Source: Cupriavidus taiwanensis (GTDB taxonomy: Bacteria > Pseudomonadota > Gammaproteobacteria > Burkholderiales > Burkholderiaceae). Taken from it: a DNA stretch of 64,000 nt. The notes beneath the pieces are model-generated. The model had not been told where the DNA came from, made no database searches, and saw only the letters and a list, made by a program, of their open reading frames with translations. The translations under genes and the position numbers were made by a program. Every line of letters begins with the position of its first letter. Within the stretch, counting starts at the first letter, position 1. Below, one piece after another: positions 8,892 through 19,645 of the stretch. Where the stretch lies: contig NZ_LT984803.1 of NCBI RefSeq assembly GCF_900250115.1, forward strand, positions 558,001 through 622,000, written 5' to 3'.

Positions 8892-8947
8892 GTCTATCTG
8901 CTGGGCAGGGATTGCCAAGTTGGATACTATCGCTTTAACAGATAGAC
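8892..8947. promoter_or_regulatory. inverted repeat in PACE / LysR divergent promoter region
   Basis: Perfect 9-bp arms GTCTATCTG (8892-8900) and CAGATAGAC (8939-8947) are separated by 38 bases. They lie between the divergent start codons at 8857 and 8967. The spacing suits two half-sites bridged by a LysR tetramer, so this is the likely operator of the neighbouring LysR protein. Confidence 0.55.
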
Positions 8948-8966
8948 CACGGGGTCTGGATCAGGT

Positions 8967-9869
8967 ATGAGTCTCTCGCTGGAGCAATTGCAGGCCTTTG
9001 TCGCGGCGGCGGACACGGGCTCGTTCTCGGCCGCCGCGCGCCGGCTCGGCAAGGCCCAGTCGGTGGTGAGCGCGGCGGTGTCCAACCTCGAGATCGATGC
9101 CGGCAACGCGCTGTTCGACCGTAGCGGCCGCTACCCGGTGCTGACTCCGGCCGGCGAGCGGCTGCTGGCCGAGGCGCGTGTGATCCTGGAGCGCTGCGAG
9201 CATTTCCGCGGCGTCGCCAAGAGCCTGGGCGAGGGCGTGGAGACGAGGCTGGTGCTGGCGGTCGACGAGCTGTATCCGGAAGAAACGCTGGGCGCGCTGC
9301 TGGTCGAGTTTTCCGGGCGCTTCCCGGCGGTCGAGCTGGAACTGCTGTTTCCGCTGATGGAGGACGTCAGCCGGCTGGTGCTGGAGGGTGGCGCCGACCT
9401 CGGCATCATGTGGCGCCAGGAGGTGCTGCCGCCGGAACTGGGCTTCCATGCGCTCGGCTGGATGCCGATGCAGATCCTGTGCGCGCCCGACCATCCGCTG
9501 GCGTCGCAGCGGGTCGACTGGGAAGAGCTCAAGCGCTACCGCCAGCTGATGGTCGCGACCCGCACCGACAGCGAAGAAAAGATGCGCCTGCGGGTCGCCG
9601 CCGATGTGTGGTGGGTCGAAAGCCAGTGGGTCATCGTCGAGCTGGTCAAGCGCGGCCTGGGCTGGGCCTTCGTGCCCTGGCACGTGGTGGCCAATTCGCC
9701 GGCCGCGGCGCAGCTGGTGTCGCCACCGCTGGCGTTCCAGCAGCAGGACTGGCCGGTGGCGATGGAGCTGGTGTGGCACAAGCAGCGGCCGCTGGGCAAG
9801 GCCGCCACCTGGCTGCGCGAGCGCATCTGCGCGCAGCCGCTGCCGAGCGCGCCGCAGCGCGGCGCCTAG
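8967..9869 (+). CDS. LysR family transcriptional regulator, probably of the PACE efflux gene
   Basis: A 300-residue LysR-type regulator. The N-terminal winged helix-turn-helix is at about 5-62 (LEQLQAFVAAADTGSFSAAARRLGKAQSVVSAAVSNLE, spanning the recognition helix), followed by a periplasmic-binding-like effector domain from about 90. It is divergent from the PACE gene and shares a 109-bp promoter region with a 9-bp inverted repeat, so local control of efflux is the simplest reading. Its 3' end overlaps the convergent outer-membrane channel gene by 4 bases, leaving no room for a separate terminator. Confidence 0.92.
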   Translation: MSLSLEQLQAFVAAADTGSFSAAARRLGKAQSVVSAAVSNLEIDAGNALFDRSGRYPVLTPAGERLLAEARVILERCEHFRGVAKSLGEGVETRLVLAVDELYPEETLGALLVEFSGRFPAVELELLFPLMEDVSRLVLEGGADLGIMWRQEVLPPELGFHALGWMPMQILCAPDHPLASQRVDWEELKRYRQLMVATRTDSEEKMRLRVAADVWWVESQWVIVELVKRGLGWAFVPWHVVANSPAAAQLVSPPLAFQQQDWPVAMELVWHKQRPLGKAATWLRERICAQPLPSAPQRGA

Positions 9870-11374
9870 CGCTGCCCGACGGTCGCGGGCGCGGCAGCCT
9901 GGCCGCTGGTGCCGGCACTGCCGCCAGCGCTTGCCGGCTGCGCGTGCCAGCCGCCGCCCAGCGCCTTGATCAGCACCACCGCCGCGGTGTACTGGCGGCC
10001 GGTGATCGAGAGCGCGGTGCGCTCGGCGGTGTAGGCGCTGGTCTGCGCCGTCAGCACGTCGAGCAGGCCGGCGGTGCCGGCGCGGTAGCGGTTGTTGACC
10101 AGCGCCAGCGCTTCGCGCGCCGAGCGCAGCGCGTCGTTCTGCACCACCGACTCCTGTTCCAGCAGCCGCTGCGCGGCGAGGTTGTCCTCGACTTCCTGGA
10201 ACGCGCCCAGCACGGTCTGGCGGTAGCTGGCCACGGTCTGGTCGTAGGCCGCCACCGCCTGCGCCTTGGCCGCGCGCCGGGCGCCGCCGTCGAACAGCGT
10301 GCCGGCCAGGCCGCCGCCGATCGACCAGATCCGGTCCGGCAGCGATATCCAGCGCGCCAGCGTGCTGGCGGTCAGCCCGCCGCTGGCCGACAGCGACAGG
10401 GTCGGGTAGTAGGCCGCCTGCGCCACGCCGATCTGCGCATTGGCAGAGGCCATGCGCCGCTCGGCCGCGCCGATGTCGGGGCGGCGCTCCAGCAGTTGCG
10501 ACGGCACCGCCGCCGGCACCCGCGGCGGCGCGGCGCGGAACTCGCCGGCGGCCAGCGACAGCGCCGCGGGCGGCTGGCCCACCAGCACGGCGATGGCATG
10601 CTCGAGCTGCGCGCGCGTGATCTGGATGTCGATCTGCTGCGCCTGCGCGCTCTTGAGCTGGGTCTCGGACTGCAGCACGTCGGAGCGCTGCGCGGTGCCC
10701 GCCGCGTACTGGTTCTGCACCAGCTGCAGCGATTTCTGGTAGTCGGCCACGGTGCGGTCCAGCAGCGCCTTCTGGGCATCGGCCACGCGCAGCAGGAAGT
10801 AGCTCTGCGCCAGCGTGGCCTGCGTCGACAGCAGGGTCGAGGCCAGGTCGGCCTGGCTCGCCTGCGCGCTGGCCTCGCTGCTTTCGACCTGGCGCCGCAC
10901 GCGGCCCCAGACGTCGAGCTCCCAGGTCGCGCCCAGCGTGACGCTCTGCCCGTTGAGGGTGTTGCCGCTGGCATTGCGCGCGCGCGAGGCGCCCGCCTGC
11001 GCATCGACCAGCGGGAAAAAGCCGGCGCGCGCCGCCTGCAGCGATGCCACCGCCTGGCGGTACTGCGCCTCGGCGGCCTTGATGTTCTGGTTCGAGATCT
11101 GCACCTCGGCCATCAGCGCATCGAGCTGCGCGTCGCCGAACACGGTCCACCAGTCGGGGCGCGCCAGCGCATCCTGCGGCTCGGCGGGCTTCCAGTCGCC
11201 GCTCCAGGCGGGCGTGGCGACGTCGGCTTCCTTGAAGGCCGCGGACACCGGGGCGTCGGGACGCTGGTAGTCCGGGCCGACGGCGCAGCCGGCCAGCAGC
11301 AGCGCGCATGCCAGCGGCAGCGGCAGGGCAGGGGTCAGCAAGCGGGAAAAAACGGTCATGGCGAATCTCTGCAT
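9866..11374 (-). CDS. outer membrane factor lipoprotein, NodT/OprM family
   Basis: A TolC-type outer-membrane channel that completes a tripartite efflux pump. The start at 11374 gives 502 residues; the lipobox LLLAGC places the lipidated cysteine at about residue 30, followed by AVGPDYQRP, the usual mature N-terminus of NodT/OprM lipoproteins. An in-frame ATG at 11359 would give a shorter signal peptide. Two OEP repeats follow, each with long coiled-coil helices. It is the last gene of the four-gene efflux operon, 10 bases after the second RND gene. The order adaptor-RND-RND-channel is that of muxABC-opmB in Pseudomonas. Confidence 0.93.
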   Translation of the reverse strand: MQRFAMTVFSRLLTPALPLPLACALLLAGCAVGPDYQRPDAPVSAAFKEADVATPAWSGDWKPAEPQDALARPDWWTVFGDAQLDALMAEVQISNQNIKAAEAQYRQAVASLQAARAGFFPLVDAQAGASRARNASGNTLNGQSVTLGATWELDVWGRVRRQVESSEASAQASQADLASTLLSTQATLAQSYFLLRVADAQKALLDRTVADYQKSLQLVQNQYAAGTAQRSDVLQSETQLKSAQAQQIDIQITRAQLEHAIAVLVGQPPAALSLAAGEFRAAPPRVPAAVPSQLLERRPDIGAAERRMASANAQIGVAQAAYYPTLSLSASGGLTASTLARWISLPDRIWSIGGGLAGTLFDGGARRAAKAQAVAAYDQTVASYRQTVLGAFQEVEDNLAAQRLLEQESVVQNDALRSAREALALVNNRYRAGTAGLLDVLTAQTSAYTAERTALSITGRQYTAAVVLIKALGGGWHAQPASAGGSAGTSGQAAAPATVGQR

Positions 11375-11384
11375 CACTGCAAGA

Positions 11385-14300
11385 CTAAACGGCGGCCGGC
11401 TGGTCGGGCGTGCCGGCGCCACGGCGGCGCTGGCGCCAGGCCTTGACCTGCAGGCGCCAGCGGTCCAGCGTCAGGTAGACCACCGGCGTGGTGTACAGCG
11501 TCAGCAGCTGGCTCACCACCAGCCCGCCGACAATGGAAATGCCCAGCGGCGCGCGCAGCTCGGCGCCGTCGCCGCGGCCCAGCGCCAGCGGCACCGCGCC
11601 CAGCAGCGCGGCCATGGTGGTCATCAGGATCGGGCGGAAGCGCAGCAGGCAGGCGCGGTAGATGGCGTCGCGCGGCGACAGCCCGTCGCGCCGCTCGGCG
11701 TCGATGGCGAAGTCGATCATCATGATCGCGTTCTTCTTGACGATGCCGATCAGCAGGATCACGCCGATCAGCGCGATGATGCTGAAGTCGGTCTTCGACG
11801 CCAGCAGCGCCAGCAGCGCGCCCACGCCGGCCGACGGCAGCGTCGACAGGATCGTCAGCGGGTGCACGTAGCTCTCGTACAGCACGCCCAGCACGATATA
11901 GATCGTGATCAGCGCCGCGAGGATCAGGATCGGCTGGCTCTTGAGCGAGTCCTGGAATGCCTTGGCGCCGCCCTGGAAGTTGGCGCGCAGGGTCTCGGGG
12001 GCGCCGATGCGCGCCATCTCGCGGTTGATCGCGTCGGTCGCCTGCGACAGCGACGTCCCTTCGGCCAGGTTGAACGAGATCGTCGAGGCGGCGAACTGGC
12101 CCTGGTGGTTCACGCCCAGCGGCGTGCTGCTCGGGGTCACGCGCGCGAACGCGGCCAGCGGCACGCGGTTGCCGTTGCCGGTGACCACATAGATGTCCTT
12201 GAGCGCATCGGGCCCCTGCAGGTATTCCTGGCTCAGCTCCATTACCACGCGATACTGGTTGAGCGGATGGTAGATGGTCGACACCAGCCGCTGGCCGAAG
12301 GCATCGTTGAGCACCGCATCCACCTGCTGCGCGGTCACGCCCAGGCGCGAGGCCGCGTCGCGGTCGATGATCACCGAGGTCTGCAGGCCCTTGTCGTTGG
12401 TATCGGTGTCGATGTCCTCCAGCCCCTTCAGGTTGGACAGCGCCGCGCGCACCTTGGGCTCCCACGCGCGCAGCACTTCCAGGTCGTCGGACTGCAGCGT
12501 GAACTGGTACTGCGAGCTGCTCTGGCGCCCGCCGACGCGGATGTCCTGCACCGACTGCAGGAACAGGCTGGCGCCGGGCTCCCTGGCCAGCTTGCCGCGC
12601 AGTCGCGCAATGATGGCGTCGGCCGATTCCTTGCGCTCCGACAGCGGCTTGAGGGTGACGAACATCTGCCCGGTATTGCGCTGCGAGCCGCCGGTAAAGC
12701 CGGTCACGTTGACCACCGCCGGGTCGGACTGGACGATCCTGATGAAGCTGTCGAGCTTGCCGCGCATGGCCTGGAACGAGGTGGCCTGGTCGGCGCGGAT
12801 AAAGCCGATCAGCCGCCCGGTGTCCTGCTGCGGGAAAAAGCCCTTGGGCACGATCACGTACAGGTAGACGTTGAGCGCGATGGTGGCGAGCAGCACCAGC
12901 CATACCAGCGGGCTGAGCCGCAGCGCCGTGGCGAGCGAGCGCGCATAGCCGTCGTGCAGCCACTGGAACATGCGCTCGGTGGCGCGGAAGAAGCGCCCCT
13001 GCTGTTCCGGTTCCACCGGCCGCAGCATGCGCGCGCACATCATCGGCGTAGTGGTCAGCGACACCACCAGCGATACCAGGATCGCCACCGACAGCGTGAT
13101 CGCGAACTCCTGGAACAGGCGCCCGACGATGCCGCCCATCATCAGCAGCGGAATGAACACCGCGATCAGCGACAGGCTCATCGACAGCACCGTGAAGCCC
13201 ACCTCGCGCGCGCCCCGCAGCGCGGCCGCGAGCGGCTTCATGCCTTCTTCGATATGGCGCGAGATGTTCTCCAGCACCACGATGGCGTCGTCGACCACAA
13301 AGCCGGTGGCGATGGTCAGCGCCATCAGCGACAGGTTATTCAGCGAGAACCCGGCCAGGTACATCACCGAGAACGTGCCGATCAGCGACACCGGCACCGC
13401 CACGCTGGGAATCAGGGTGGCGCGCACATTGCGCAGGAACACGAACACCACCATGATCACCAGCGCCACCGAGATCATCAGCGTGTGCTCGACCTCGCGC
13501 AGCGAGGCGCGGATGGTGGGGGTGCGGTCCATCATCACGTCCATCGAGATCGCCGCCGGGATCATCTTCTGCAGCTGCGGCAGCATCGCGTTGACGCGGT
13601 CGACGGTCTCGATGATGTTGGCGCCGGGCGAGCGGTTCAGCACCAGCAGTACCGAGGGCTTGCCGTTGGCCGAGCCCGCGTTGCGGATGTCCTGCACCGA
13701 ATCGACCACGTTGGCGACGTCGCGCAGCCGCACCGGCACCGCGAACGCGTTGGGGCCGCTGGTGGCGCTGGTGCCACCGGTGGCGCCGCTGGTAATGGTG
13801 GTGGTGCCGCTGCTGGTGGTCAGCGTGGTCACGGTGACGCCGTTGACCACCTTGGTGCTGACGCCGCCACTGGCGGTGGCGTTGGCGGTGCTGGCGATCA
13901 GCGCGCCCGCCGATGCCGACGAGTACGTCCCCGGCGTGGCGTAGCGGATGATCAGCGGCATGTAGTCTTCCGCCTTCATCGCCTGGTCGTTGGCGTAGAC
14001 CTGCCAGTTGGTGCCGGCGTTCTCCAGCGTGCCCAGCGGCCGGTTGGCGTTGGTCGCGCTGATGGTGTTGCGCACGTCCTCGAGCGAGATGCCGTAGTTG
14101 TTCAGCGCGGTCGGGTTCAGCTCGACCCGCACCGCCGGCAGCGAGGCCCCGCCGATCGTGACCTGGCCCACGCCCTCGACCTGCGACAGCTTCTGCGCCA
14201 GGATGGTCGAGGCCGCGTCGTAGAGCTGCCCGCGCGTCATGCTCGGCGAGGTCAGCGCGATGATCATGATCGGCGCGTCGGCCGGGTTGACCTTGCGGTA

Positions 14301-14684
14301 GGTCGGGTTGTTGGGCAGGCTGGTCGGCAGCGTCGCGCGCGAGGCGTTGATGGCGGCCTGCACATCGCGCGCGGCGCCGTCGATGTTGCGCGACAGGTCG
14401 AACTGCAGCGTCACGCGGGTCGACCCCAGCGAGCTGCTCGAGGTGATCTCGGTCACGCCGGCGATGGTGCCGAGCGCGCGCTCCAGCGGCGTCGCCACGG
14501 TGGCGGCCATGGTTTCGGGGCTGGCGCCGGGCAGCGACGCCGACACCGAGATGGTGGGGAAGTCCACCTGCGGCAGCGGCGACACCGGCAGCAGCCGCAG
14601 CGCCGCCAGCCCCGCGAGCAGGATGCCGAGCGTGAGCAGCGCGGTCGCGACCGGGCGGTGGATAAAGGCGGCCGAGAGATTCAT
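11385..14684 (-). CDS. mdtC: RND multidrug efflux pump subunit, MdtC/MuxC-like
   Basis: An inner-membrane proton-driven RND pump subunit with the 12-helix topology of the family and the paired aspartates of helix 4 in [13 protein letters not shown]. It has 1099 residues, about 70 more than usual MdtC. The excess is a Ser/Thr/Gly-rich stretch at residues 249-316 (13737-13940), inserted in a periplasmic loop between RYATPG and VPVRLRDVA. The paralogue next door has no equivalent. Such dual pumps work as a hetero-trimer with the MdtB-type subunit. It starts 2 bases after the stop of the first RND gene. Confidence 0.93.
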   Translation of the reverse strand: MNLSAAFIHRPVATALLTLGILLAGLAALRLLPVSPLPQVDFPTISVSASLPGASPETMAATVATPLERALGTIAGVTEITSSSSLGSTRVTLQFDLSRNIDGAARDVQAAINASRATLPTSLPNNPTYRKVNPADAPIMIIALTSPSMTRGQLYDAASTILAQKLSQVEGVGQVTIGGASLPAVRVELNPTALNNYGISLEDVRNTISATNANRPLGTLENAGTNWQVYANDQAMKAEDYMPLIIRYATPGTYSSASAGALIASTANATASGGVSTKVVNGVTVTTLTTSSGTTTITSGATGGTSATSGPNAFAVPVRLRDVANVVDSVQDIRNAGSANGKPSVLLVLNRSPGANIIETVDRVNAMLPQLQKMIPAAISMDVMMDRTPTIRASLREVEHTLMISVALVIMVVFVFLRNVRATLIPSVAVPVSLIGTFSVMYLAGFSLNNLSLMALTIATGFVVDDAIVVLENISRHIEEGMKPLAAALRGAREVGFTVLSMSLSLIAVFIPLLMMGGIVGRLFQEFAITLSVAILVSLVVSLTTTPMMCARMLRPVEPEQQGRFFRATERMFQWLHDGYARSLATALRLSPLVWLVLLATIALNVYLYVIVPKGFFPQQDTGRLIGFIRADQATSFQAMRGKLDSFIRIVQSDPAVVNVTGFTGGSQRNTGQMFVTLKPLSERKESADAIIARLRGKLAREPGASLFLQSVQDIRVGGRQSSSQYQFTLQSDDLEVLRAWEPKVRAALSNLKGLEDIDTDTNDKGLQTSVIIDRDAASRLGVTAQQVDAVLNDAFGQRLVSTIYHPLNQYRVVMELSQEYLQGPDALKDIYVVTGNGNRVPLAAFARVTPSSTPLGVNHQGQFAASTISFNLAEGTSLSQATDAINREMARIGAPETLRANFQGGAKAFQDSLKSQPILILAALITIYIVLGVLYESYVHPLTILSTLPSAGVGALLALLASKTDFSIIALIGVILLIGIVKKNAIMMIDFAIDAERRDGLSPRDAIYRACLLRFRPILMTTMAALLGAVPLALGRGDGAELRAPLGISIVGGLVVSQLLTLYTTPVVYLTLDRWRLQVKAWRQRRRGAGTPDQPAAV

Positions 14685-14686
14685 GG

Positions 14687-17600
14687 TCAGACTGGCTCCT
14701 CGCCCGTGCCGCCTTCTTCCGGATCGCCGAAGCGGCGCTTGCGCCAGCCCTTCACGCGCGCTGCCACGCGGTCGAAGGCCAGGTAGATCACCGGCGTGGT
14801 GAACAGCGTCAGCACCTGGCTGAGCAGCAGGCCGCCGACCATGGTCACGCCCAGCGGCCGGCGCAGTTCGCTGCCGATGCCGGAGCCCAGCATCAGCGGC
14901 AGCGCCGCCAGCAGCGCGGCCATGGTCGTCATCAGGATCGGGCGGAAGCGCAGCAGGCAGGCCTGGAAGATCGCGTCGCGCGGCGTCATGCCGCCTTCGC
15001 GCTCGGCCTCGAGCGCGAAGTCGATCATCATGATCGCGTTCTTCTTGACGATGCCGATCAGCAGGATGATGCCGATGATGGCGATGATGCCCAGGTCCAT
15101 TCGCGCCACCAGCAGCGCCAGCAGCGCGCCCACGCCGGCCGACGGCAGCGTCGACAGGATCGTGACCGGGTGGATGGTGCTTTCATACAGCACCCCGAGC
15201 ACGATATACATGGTCACCACCGCGGCCAGGATCAGCCACAGCGTGTTCGACAGCGACGCGCGGAACGCCAGCGCCGCGCCCTGGAAGCTGGTCTGCATCG
15301 AGATCGGCAGCCCCAGCTCCTGCTCGACCCGGGTGATCTTGTCGACCGCCGCGCCGAGCGATTCGCCCGGCGCCAGGTTGAACGAGATCGTCGCCGCCGG
15401 GAACTGCCCCTGGTGGTTGATCACCAGCGGCCCGGTGCGCTCGGTGATGCGCGCGAACGCGCCCAGCGGCACCTGCCCGCCGGTCGAGGACGGCAGGCGC
15501 AGGTCGGCCAGCGCTTGCGGGCTGGTGCGGAATTCCGGCATGGTCTCGAGCACCACGCGGTACTGGCTCGACTGCGTGAAGATGGTCGACACCAGCCGCT
15601 GGCCGAAGGCGCTGTACAGCGCGCTGTCGATCACCGCGGTGGTGATGCCGAAACGCGCCGCGGCGTCGCGGTCGATATCGACATAGGCGCGCAGGCCGTT
15701 GTTCTGCTGGTCGCTGGTGACGTCGCGCAGTTCCGGCTCCTGGCGCAGGCGCTCGACCAGCTTCGGCACCCATGTTGCGAGCGTCGCGGGATCGGGGTCT
15801 TCCACGGTGAACTGGTACTGCGTGCGCGAGACCTTGTCTTCGATGGTCAGGTCCTGCACCGGCTGCGTGAACAGCGACACCCCGCCCAGGCCCTGCACCG
15901 ACCGCTGCAGGCGCTGCGTGACCACGTCGATCGGGTCGCGCTCGCCCTTGGGCTTGAGGTTGATCAGCATGCGCCCGGCGTTGAGCGTGGTGTTGCTGCC
16001 GTCCACGCCGATAAACGACGACAGGCTCGCCACCGCGGGGTCCTGCATCACCACCTTGGCCACCGCCTCCTGCTTGCGCGCCATGGCGCTGAACGAGGTG
16101 GTCTGCGCGGCCTCGGTGATGCCCTGGATCACGCCGGTGTCCTGCACCGGGAAGAAGCCCTTGGGCACCAGCAGGTACAGCAGCACGGTCAGCGCCAGCG
16201 TGGCCACCGCCACCACCAGCGTGGCCTTCTGGCGATCGAGCACCCACTCCAGGCCGCGGCCGTAGCGCTCGATCACGTGGTCGAAGAAGCGGCCGGTGGC
16301 GCGGTGGAAGCGCGACAGCTTTTCCTCCGGCACATGGTGCAGCAGGCGCGCGCACATCATCGGCGTGAGCGTCAGCGACACCACCGCCGAGATCAGGATC
16401 GACACCGCCAGCGTGATCGCGAACTCGCGGAACAGGCGCCCGACCACGTCGCCCATGAACAGCAGCGGGATCAGCACCGCCACCAGCGAAAACGTCAGCG
16501 AAATGATGGTGAAGCCGATCTGCCTGGAACCCTTCAGCGCCGCCTGCATCGGCGAATCGCCCTTCTCGATGTAGCGCATGATGTTCTCGATCATCACGAT
16601 CGCATCGTCGACCACGAAGCCGGTGGCAATGGTCAGCGCCATCAGCGTCAGGTTGTTGATCGAGAACCCGGCCAGGTACATCACGCCGAACGTGCCCACC
16701 AGCGACAGCGGCACCGCCACGCCCGGGATGATGGTGGCGGGGATATTGCGCAGGAACAGGAAGATCACCAGCACCACCAGCGCGATCGCCAGCAGCAGCT
16801 CGAACTGCACGTCCTCGACCGAGGCGCGGATGGTGGTGGTGCGGTCGGTCAGCAGCTGCACGTGCACCGATGCCGGCAGCGCGTGCTGCAGCTGCGGCAG
16901 CAGCGCCTTGATGCGGTCGACCACCTCGATCACGTTGGCGCCGGGCTGGCGCTGGATGTTCAGCACGATCGCGGGCTGGTCGTTGGCCCATGCGGCCAGG
17001 CGGCTGTTCTCGGCGCCGTCGACGATTTCGGCGACGTCGGTGATGCGGATCGGCGCGCCATTCTTGTAGCCCAGGATGATCTGGCGGTATTCGTCGGCGG
17101 AGCGCAGCTGGTCGTTGGCGTCGATGGTCGAGGCGCGCTGCGGGCCGTCGAAGCTGCCCTTGGCGCCGTTGACGTTGGACGCGCCGATGGCGGTGCGCAG
17201 GTCGTCGATCGACATGCCCAGCGACGCCAGCGCGGCCGGGTTGGCCTGGATCCGCACCGCCGGGCGCTGGCCGCCGCTGATGGTGACCAGGCCCACGCCC
17301 TGGATCTGCGAGATCTTCTGCGCCACGCGCGTGTCGACCATGTCCTGCAGCTTGGGCAGCGGCATGGTGTCCGACGTCATGGCGATGGTCATGATCGGCG
17401 CGTCGGCCGGGTTGACCTTGCTGTAGACCGGAGGCATCGGCAGGTCGGACGGCAGCAGGTTGCTGCCGGCGTTGATGGCGGCCTGCACCTCCTGCTCGGC
17501 GACGTCGAGCGGCAGCGTCAGCTCGAACTGCAGCGTGATCACCGAGGCGCCGCCCGACGAGGACGACGACATCTGCTTCAGGCCCGGCATCTGGCCGAAC

Positions 17601-17809
17601 TGGCGCTCCAGCGGCGCGGTCACCGACGAAGTCATTACGTCGGGGCTGGCGCCGGGGTAGAGCGTGGTGACCTGGATGGTGGGGTAGTCGACCTCGGGCA
17701 GCGCCGACAGCGGCAATAGCCGGTAGGCCACCAGCCCGGACAGCAGGATGGCCAGCATCAGCAGCGCCGTCGCCACCGGGCGCTCGATGAAGAGGCGGGA
17801 CGGGTTCAT
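14687..17809 (-). CDS. mdtB: RND multidrug efflux pump subunit, MdtB/MuxB-like
   Basis: The first of two RND pumps in the operon, 1040 residues and normal for MdtB. The N-terminal helix [20 protein letters not shown], large periplasmic loops after helices 1 and 7, and [13 protein letters not shown] with the helix-4 Asp pair are all present, as is the second-half [14 protein letters not shown] segment also found in its paralogue. It starts 9 bases after the adaptor stop codon. MdtB and MdtC types form a mixed trimer with the adaptor and outer-membrane channel; substrates in known systems include bile salts, novobiocin and some beta-lactams, but cannot be read here. Confidence 0.93.
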   Translation of the reverse strand: MNPSRLFIERPVATALLMLAILLSGLVAYRLLPLSALPEVDYPTIQVTTLYPGASPDVMTSSVTAPLERQFGQMPGLKQMSSSSSGGASVITLQFELTLPLDVAEQEVQAAINAGSNLLPSDLPMPPVYSKVNPADAPIMTIAMTSDTMPLPKLQDMVDTRVAQKISQIQGVGLVTISGGQRPAVRIQANPAALASLGMSIDDLRTAIGASNVNGAKGSFDGPQRASTIDANDQLRSADEYRQIILGYKNGAPIRITDVAEIVDGAENSRLAAWANDQPAIVLNIQRQPGANVIEVVDRIKALLPQLQHALPASVHVQLLTDRTTTIRASVEDVQFELLLAIALVVLVIFLFLRNIPATIIPGVAVPLSLVGTFGVMYLAGFSINNLTLMALTIATGFVVDDAIVMIENIMRYIEKGDSPMQAALKGSRQIGFTIISLTFSLVAVLIPLLFMGDVVGRLFREFAITLAVSILISAVVSLTLTPMMCARLLHHVPEEKLSRFHRATGRFFDHVIERYGRGLEWVLDRQKATLVVAVATLALTVLLYLLVPKGFFPVQDTGVIQGITEAAQTTSFSAMARKQEAVAKVVMQDPAVASLSSFIGVDGSNTTLNAGRMLINLKPKGERDPIDVVTQRLQRSVQGLGGVSLFTQPVQDLTIEDKVSRTQYQFTVEDPDPATLATWVPKLVERLRQEPELRDVTSDQQNNGLRAYVDIDRDAAARFGITTAVIDSALYSAFGQRLVSTIFTQSSQYRVVLETMPEFRTSPQALADLRLPSSTGGQVPLGAFARITERTGPLVINHQGQFPAATISFNLAPGESLGAAVDKITRVEQELGLPISMQTSFQGAALAFRASLSNTLWLILAAVVTMYIVLGVLYESTIHPVTILSTLPSAGVGALLALLVARMDLGIIAIIGIILLIGIVKKNAIMMIDFALEAEREGGMTPRDAIFQACLLRFRPILMTTMAALLAALPLMLGSGIGSELRRPLGVTMVGGLLLSQVLTLFTTPVIYLAFDRVAARVKGWRKRRFGDPEEGGTGEEPV

Positions 17810-17818
17810 GCGGCGTCC

Positions 17819-19312
17819 TTACTGCTGCGGCGCGCGCGCGGCCGGCGCGCTGGCGCCGGCGCCGCCGTCACGGTGGCGGCGGCGTTCGCCTTGCGCTGCC
17901 GAAGCGCCTGCCGCGCCGGTATCGGCCTGCGCGCCGCTGGCGCCGTCGCGATGGCGCCGCCCGCGTGCGCGCGGCTGGCTGGCCGGCACCACCGCGGCGG
18001 CGCGCGCCGCCGGGTCGACGGTCTCGACCGTCATGCCCTCCTTGAGCCGGTCGGCGCCGTCGACCACCACGCGCTGACCCGGCTCCAGGCCCTTGAGCAC
18101 CGCGGTGCGGCTGCCGTCGCCGGGGCCCAGCTCGACCACCTGCACCTTGACCTTGCTGGCTTGGTCGACGGTATAGACGAAGGTGCCCTGCTGGCCGCGC
18201 TGGACCGCCGCCACCGGGATCACGGTGGCGTCCCGGAGCGTGTCGACGCGCGTGCGCACGTTGACGAACTGATTGGGGAACAGCATGCCGTCGGCATTGG
18301 GGAACACCGCCTTGAGCTTGACCGTGCCGGTGGTGGTGTCGATCTGGTTGTCGGTGGTCAGCAGCGTGCCTTCGCCGAGCTGGTTGCGCACCTGGCGGTC
18401 CCAGGCCTGCACCGGCAGCTTTTCGCCGGCGTTGAGCTTTTTCAGCACCGAGGGCAGGTTGTCCTCGGGGATGGTGTACATCACCGCGATCGGCTGGATC
18501 TGCGTGATCAGCGCGATGCCGTTGGTGTCGCTGGTGTTGACGATATTGCCGGGATCGACCTGGCGCAGCCCGATGCGGCCCGACACCGGCGCCACGATCC
18601 TGGTATAGCCGAGTTGCAGGCGCGCGTTGGCGACGTTGCCCTGGTCGGTCTTGACCACGCCTTCGTACTGGCGCACCAGCGCGTCCTGGGTATCCACCTG
18701 CTGCTTGGAGATCGAATCCTGTCCCAGCAGGGTGCGGTAGCGCTGCTGGTCCAGGCGCGCGTTCTGCAGCAGCGCCTGGTCGCGCGCCAGCTGGCCCACC
18801 GCCTGGTCGAGCGCGGCCTGGAACGGGCGCGGGTCGATCTCGGCCAGCACGTCGCCGGCCTTGACCATCTGGCCTTCCTTGAACAGCACCTTGAGCAGCG
18901 GCCCCGAAACCTGCGCGCGCACGGTCACGTTCGAGACCGGGGTCACGTTGCCGAGCCCGTTCAGGACCACGTCCATGTCGCGCTGGGCCACGGTGGCGAC
19001 CACCACCGGTGAGCGCGGCATGCCGGCACGGCCGCCGGGAGCACCGGGAGCACCGGGAGCACCGGGAGCACCGGGAGCACCGGGAGCACCGGGAGCACCG
19101 GGCCCGCTGACAGCGCCGGGACCCGCCGCGGTGCCTTTGGCAGCGTCGCCGCGGTGCGCATGCCAGTACCAGCCGCCCCCGGCGAGCAACAGCACCAGCA
19201 GCCCGGCATAGAGCCGGCGCCGGTTCCTGCGCGGCGGGGTGCCGGACGGCCGCGGCGGGCGCGAAGACGGGGAGGGGGAGGGGTTAGGTTGGCCTTGGTC
19301 GGGGTTGGACAT
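17819..19312 (-). CDS. mdtA: RND efflux periplasmic adaptor subunit, MdtA/MuxA-like
   Basis: The membrane fusion protein that links the RND pumps to the outer-membrane channel. The start at 19312 (MSNPDQGQ) gives 497 residues: a Pro/Ser-rich cytoplasmic start, one membrane anchor at about 35-53 (RRLYAGLLVLLLAGGGWYW), a linker with seven Pro-Gly-Ala triplets, then lipoyl (VTVRAQVSGPLLKVLFKEGQ), hairpin, beta-barrel and membrane-proximal domains. The C-terminus is long, basic and Gly/Ala-rich. First gene of the operon; a two-component system is divergent from it across 333 bp and is the likely regulator, as BaeSR is for mdtABC in enteric bacteria. Confidence 0.92.
   Translation of the reverse strand: MSNPDQGQPNPSPSPSSRPPRPSGTPPRRNRRRLYAGLLVLLLAGGGWYWHAHRGDAAKGTAAGPGAVSGPGAPGAPGAPGAPGAPGAPGAPGGRAGMPRSPVVVATVAQRDMDVVLNGLGNVTPVSNVTVRAQVSGPLLKVLFKEGQMVKAGDVLAEIDPRPFQAALDQAVGQLARDQALLQNARLDQQRYRTLLGQDSISKQQVDTQDALVRQYEGVVKTDQGNVANARLQLGYTRIVAPVSGRIGLRQVDPGNIVNTSDTNGIALITQIQPIAVMYTIPEDNLPSVLKKLNAGEKLPVQAWDRQVRNQLGEGTLLTTDNQIDTTTGTVKLKAVFPNADGMLFPNQFVNVRTRVDTLRDATVIPVAAVQRGQQGTFVYTVDQASKVKVQVVELGPGDGSRTAVLKGLEPGQRVVVDGADRLKEGMTVETVDPAARAAAVVPASQPRARGRRHRDGASGAQADTGAAGASAAQGERRRHRDGGAGASAPAARAPQQ
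19039..19101. repeat. nine-base tandem repeat, seven perfect copies, in-frame in mdtA
   Basis: The unit GAGCACCGG is repeated seven times with no mismatch. On the coding (minus) strand it encodes a run of Pro-Gly-Ala triplets in the linker just after the membrane anchor of the adaptor. Because the unit is 9 bases, copy-number change keeps the reading frame and only alters linker length. Perfect copies suggest recent expansion by slippage. Confidence 0.95.
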
Positions 19313-19477
19313 GTCCGCAATCCTGGGAACGGTGCGTGCGGCGCACCGTCGTGTTCTGCTGGCAAGTGACGATGCCGCAGTATGCCGCATCGCCATCGGC
19401 GCCGGCCGGCCTGGCGGGGCAGCGCGCAAGCGCCGCCGGCGTGCCGGCGCGTGCCGTGCGGCGCGCACGGGGCGGCG

Positions 19478-19506
19478 CTGACGGCAAGTCATGCGGCAAG
19501 GATAAT
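19478..19506 (+). promoter_or_regulatory. candidate sigma-70 promoter for the two-component operon
   Basis: CTGACG at 19478-19483 and GATAAT at 19501-19506 are separated by 17 bases, a good match to -35 and -10 spacing. They lie about 140 bases before the response regulator start. The rest of the 333-bp gap (19313-19645) shows no further gene. The assignment is by eye only. Confidence 0.35.
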
Positions 19507-19645
19507 GTGCTGGCGCGGACGCCCGTATTTCGGCGCCCGGCACTTTTATTACAGAGGATTACCAGCGGCCCGGGTGTAACCTCCGGAAACAATACCGCCC
19601 GGCCGATCCGGCGTGTGCGCCGCCCGGGCTGACTATCATGTGCCT

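Noticed and set aside
11358..14786. Very long open frame on the plus strand opposite the MdtC-like gene (and similar ones at 3118-5013, 15170-17719, 46715-49633 minus, 50949-53231 minus)
   Set aside because: These are antisense or shifted shadows in GC-rich DNA: Arg/His/Gln/Ala-rich, without family motifs, fully overlapping genes with clear catalytic motifs and codon bias.
19039..19101. CRISPR-like array
   Set aside because: The 9-bp units are contiguous with no spacers and lie in-frame within mdtA.
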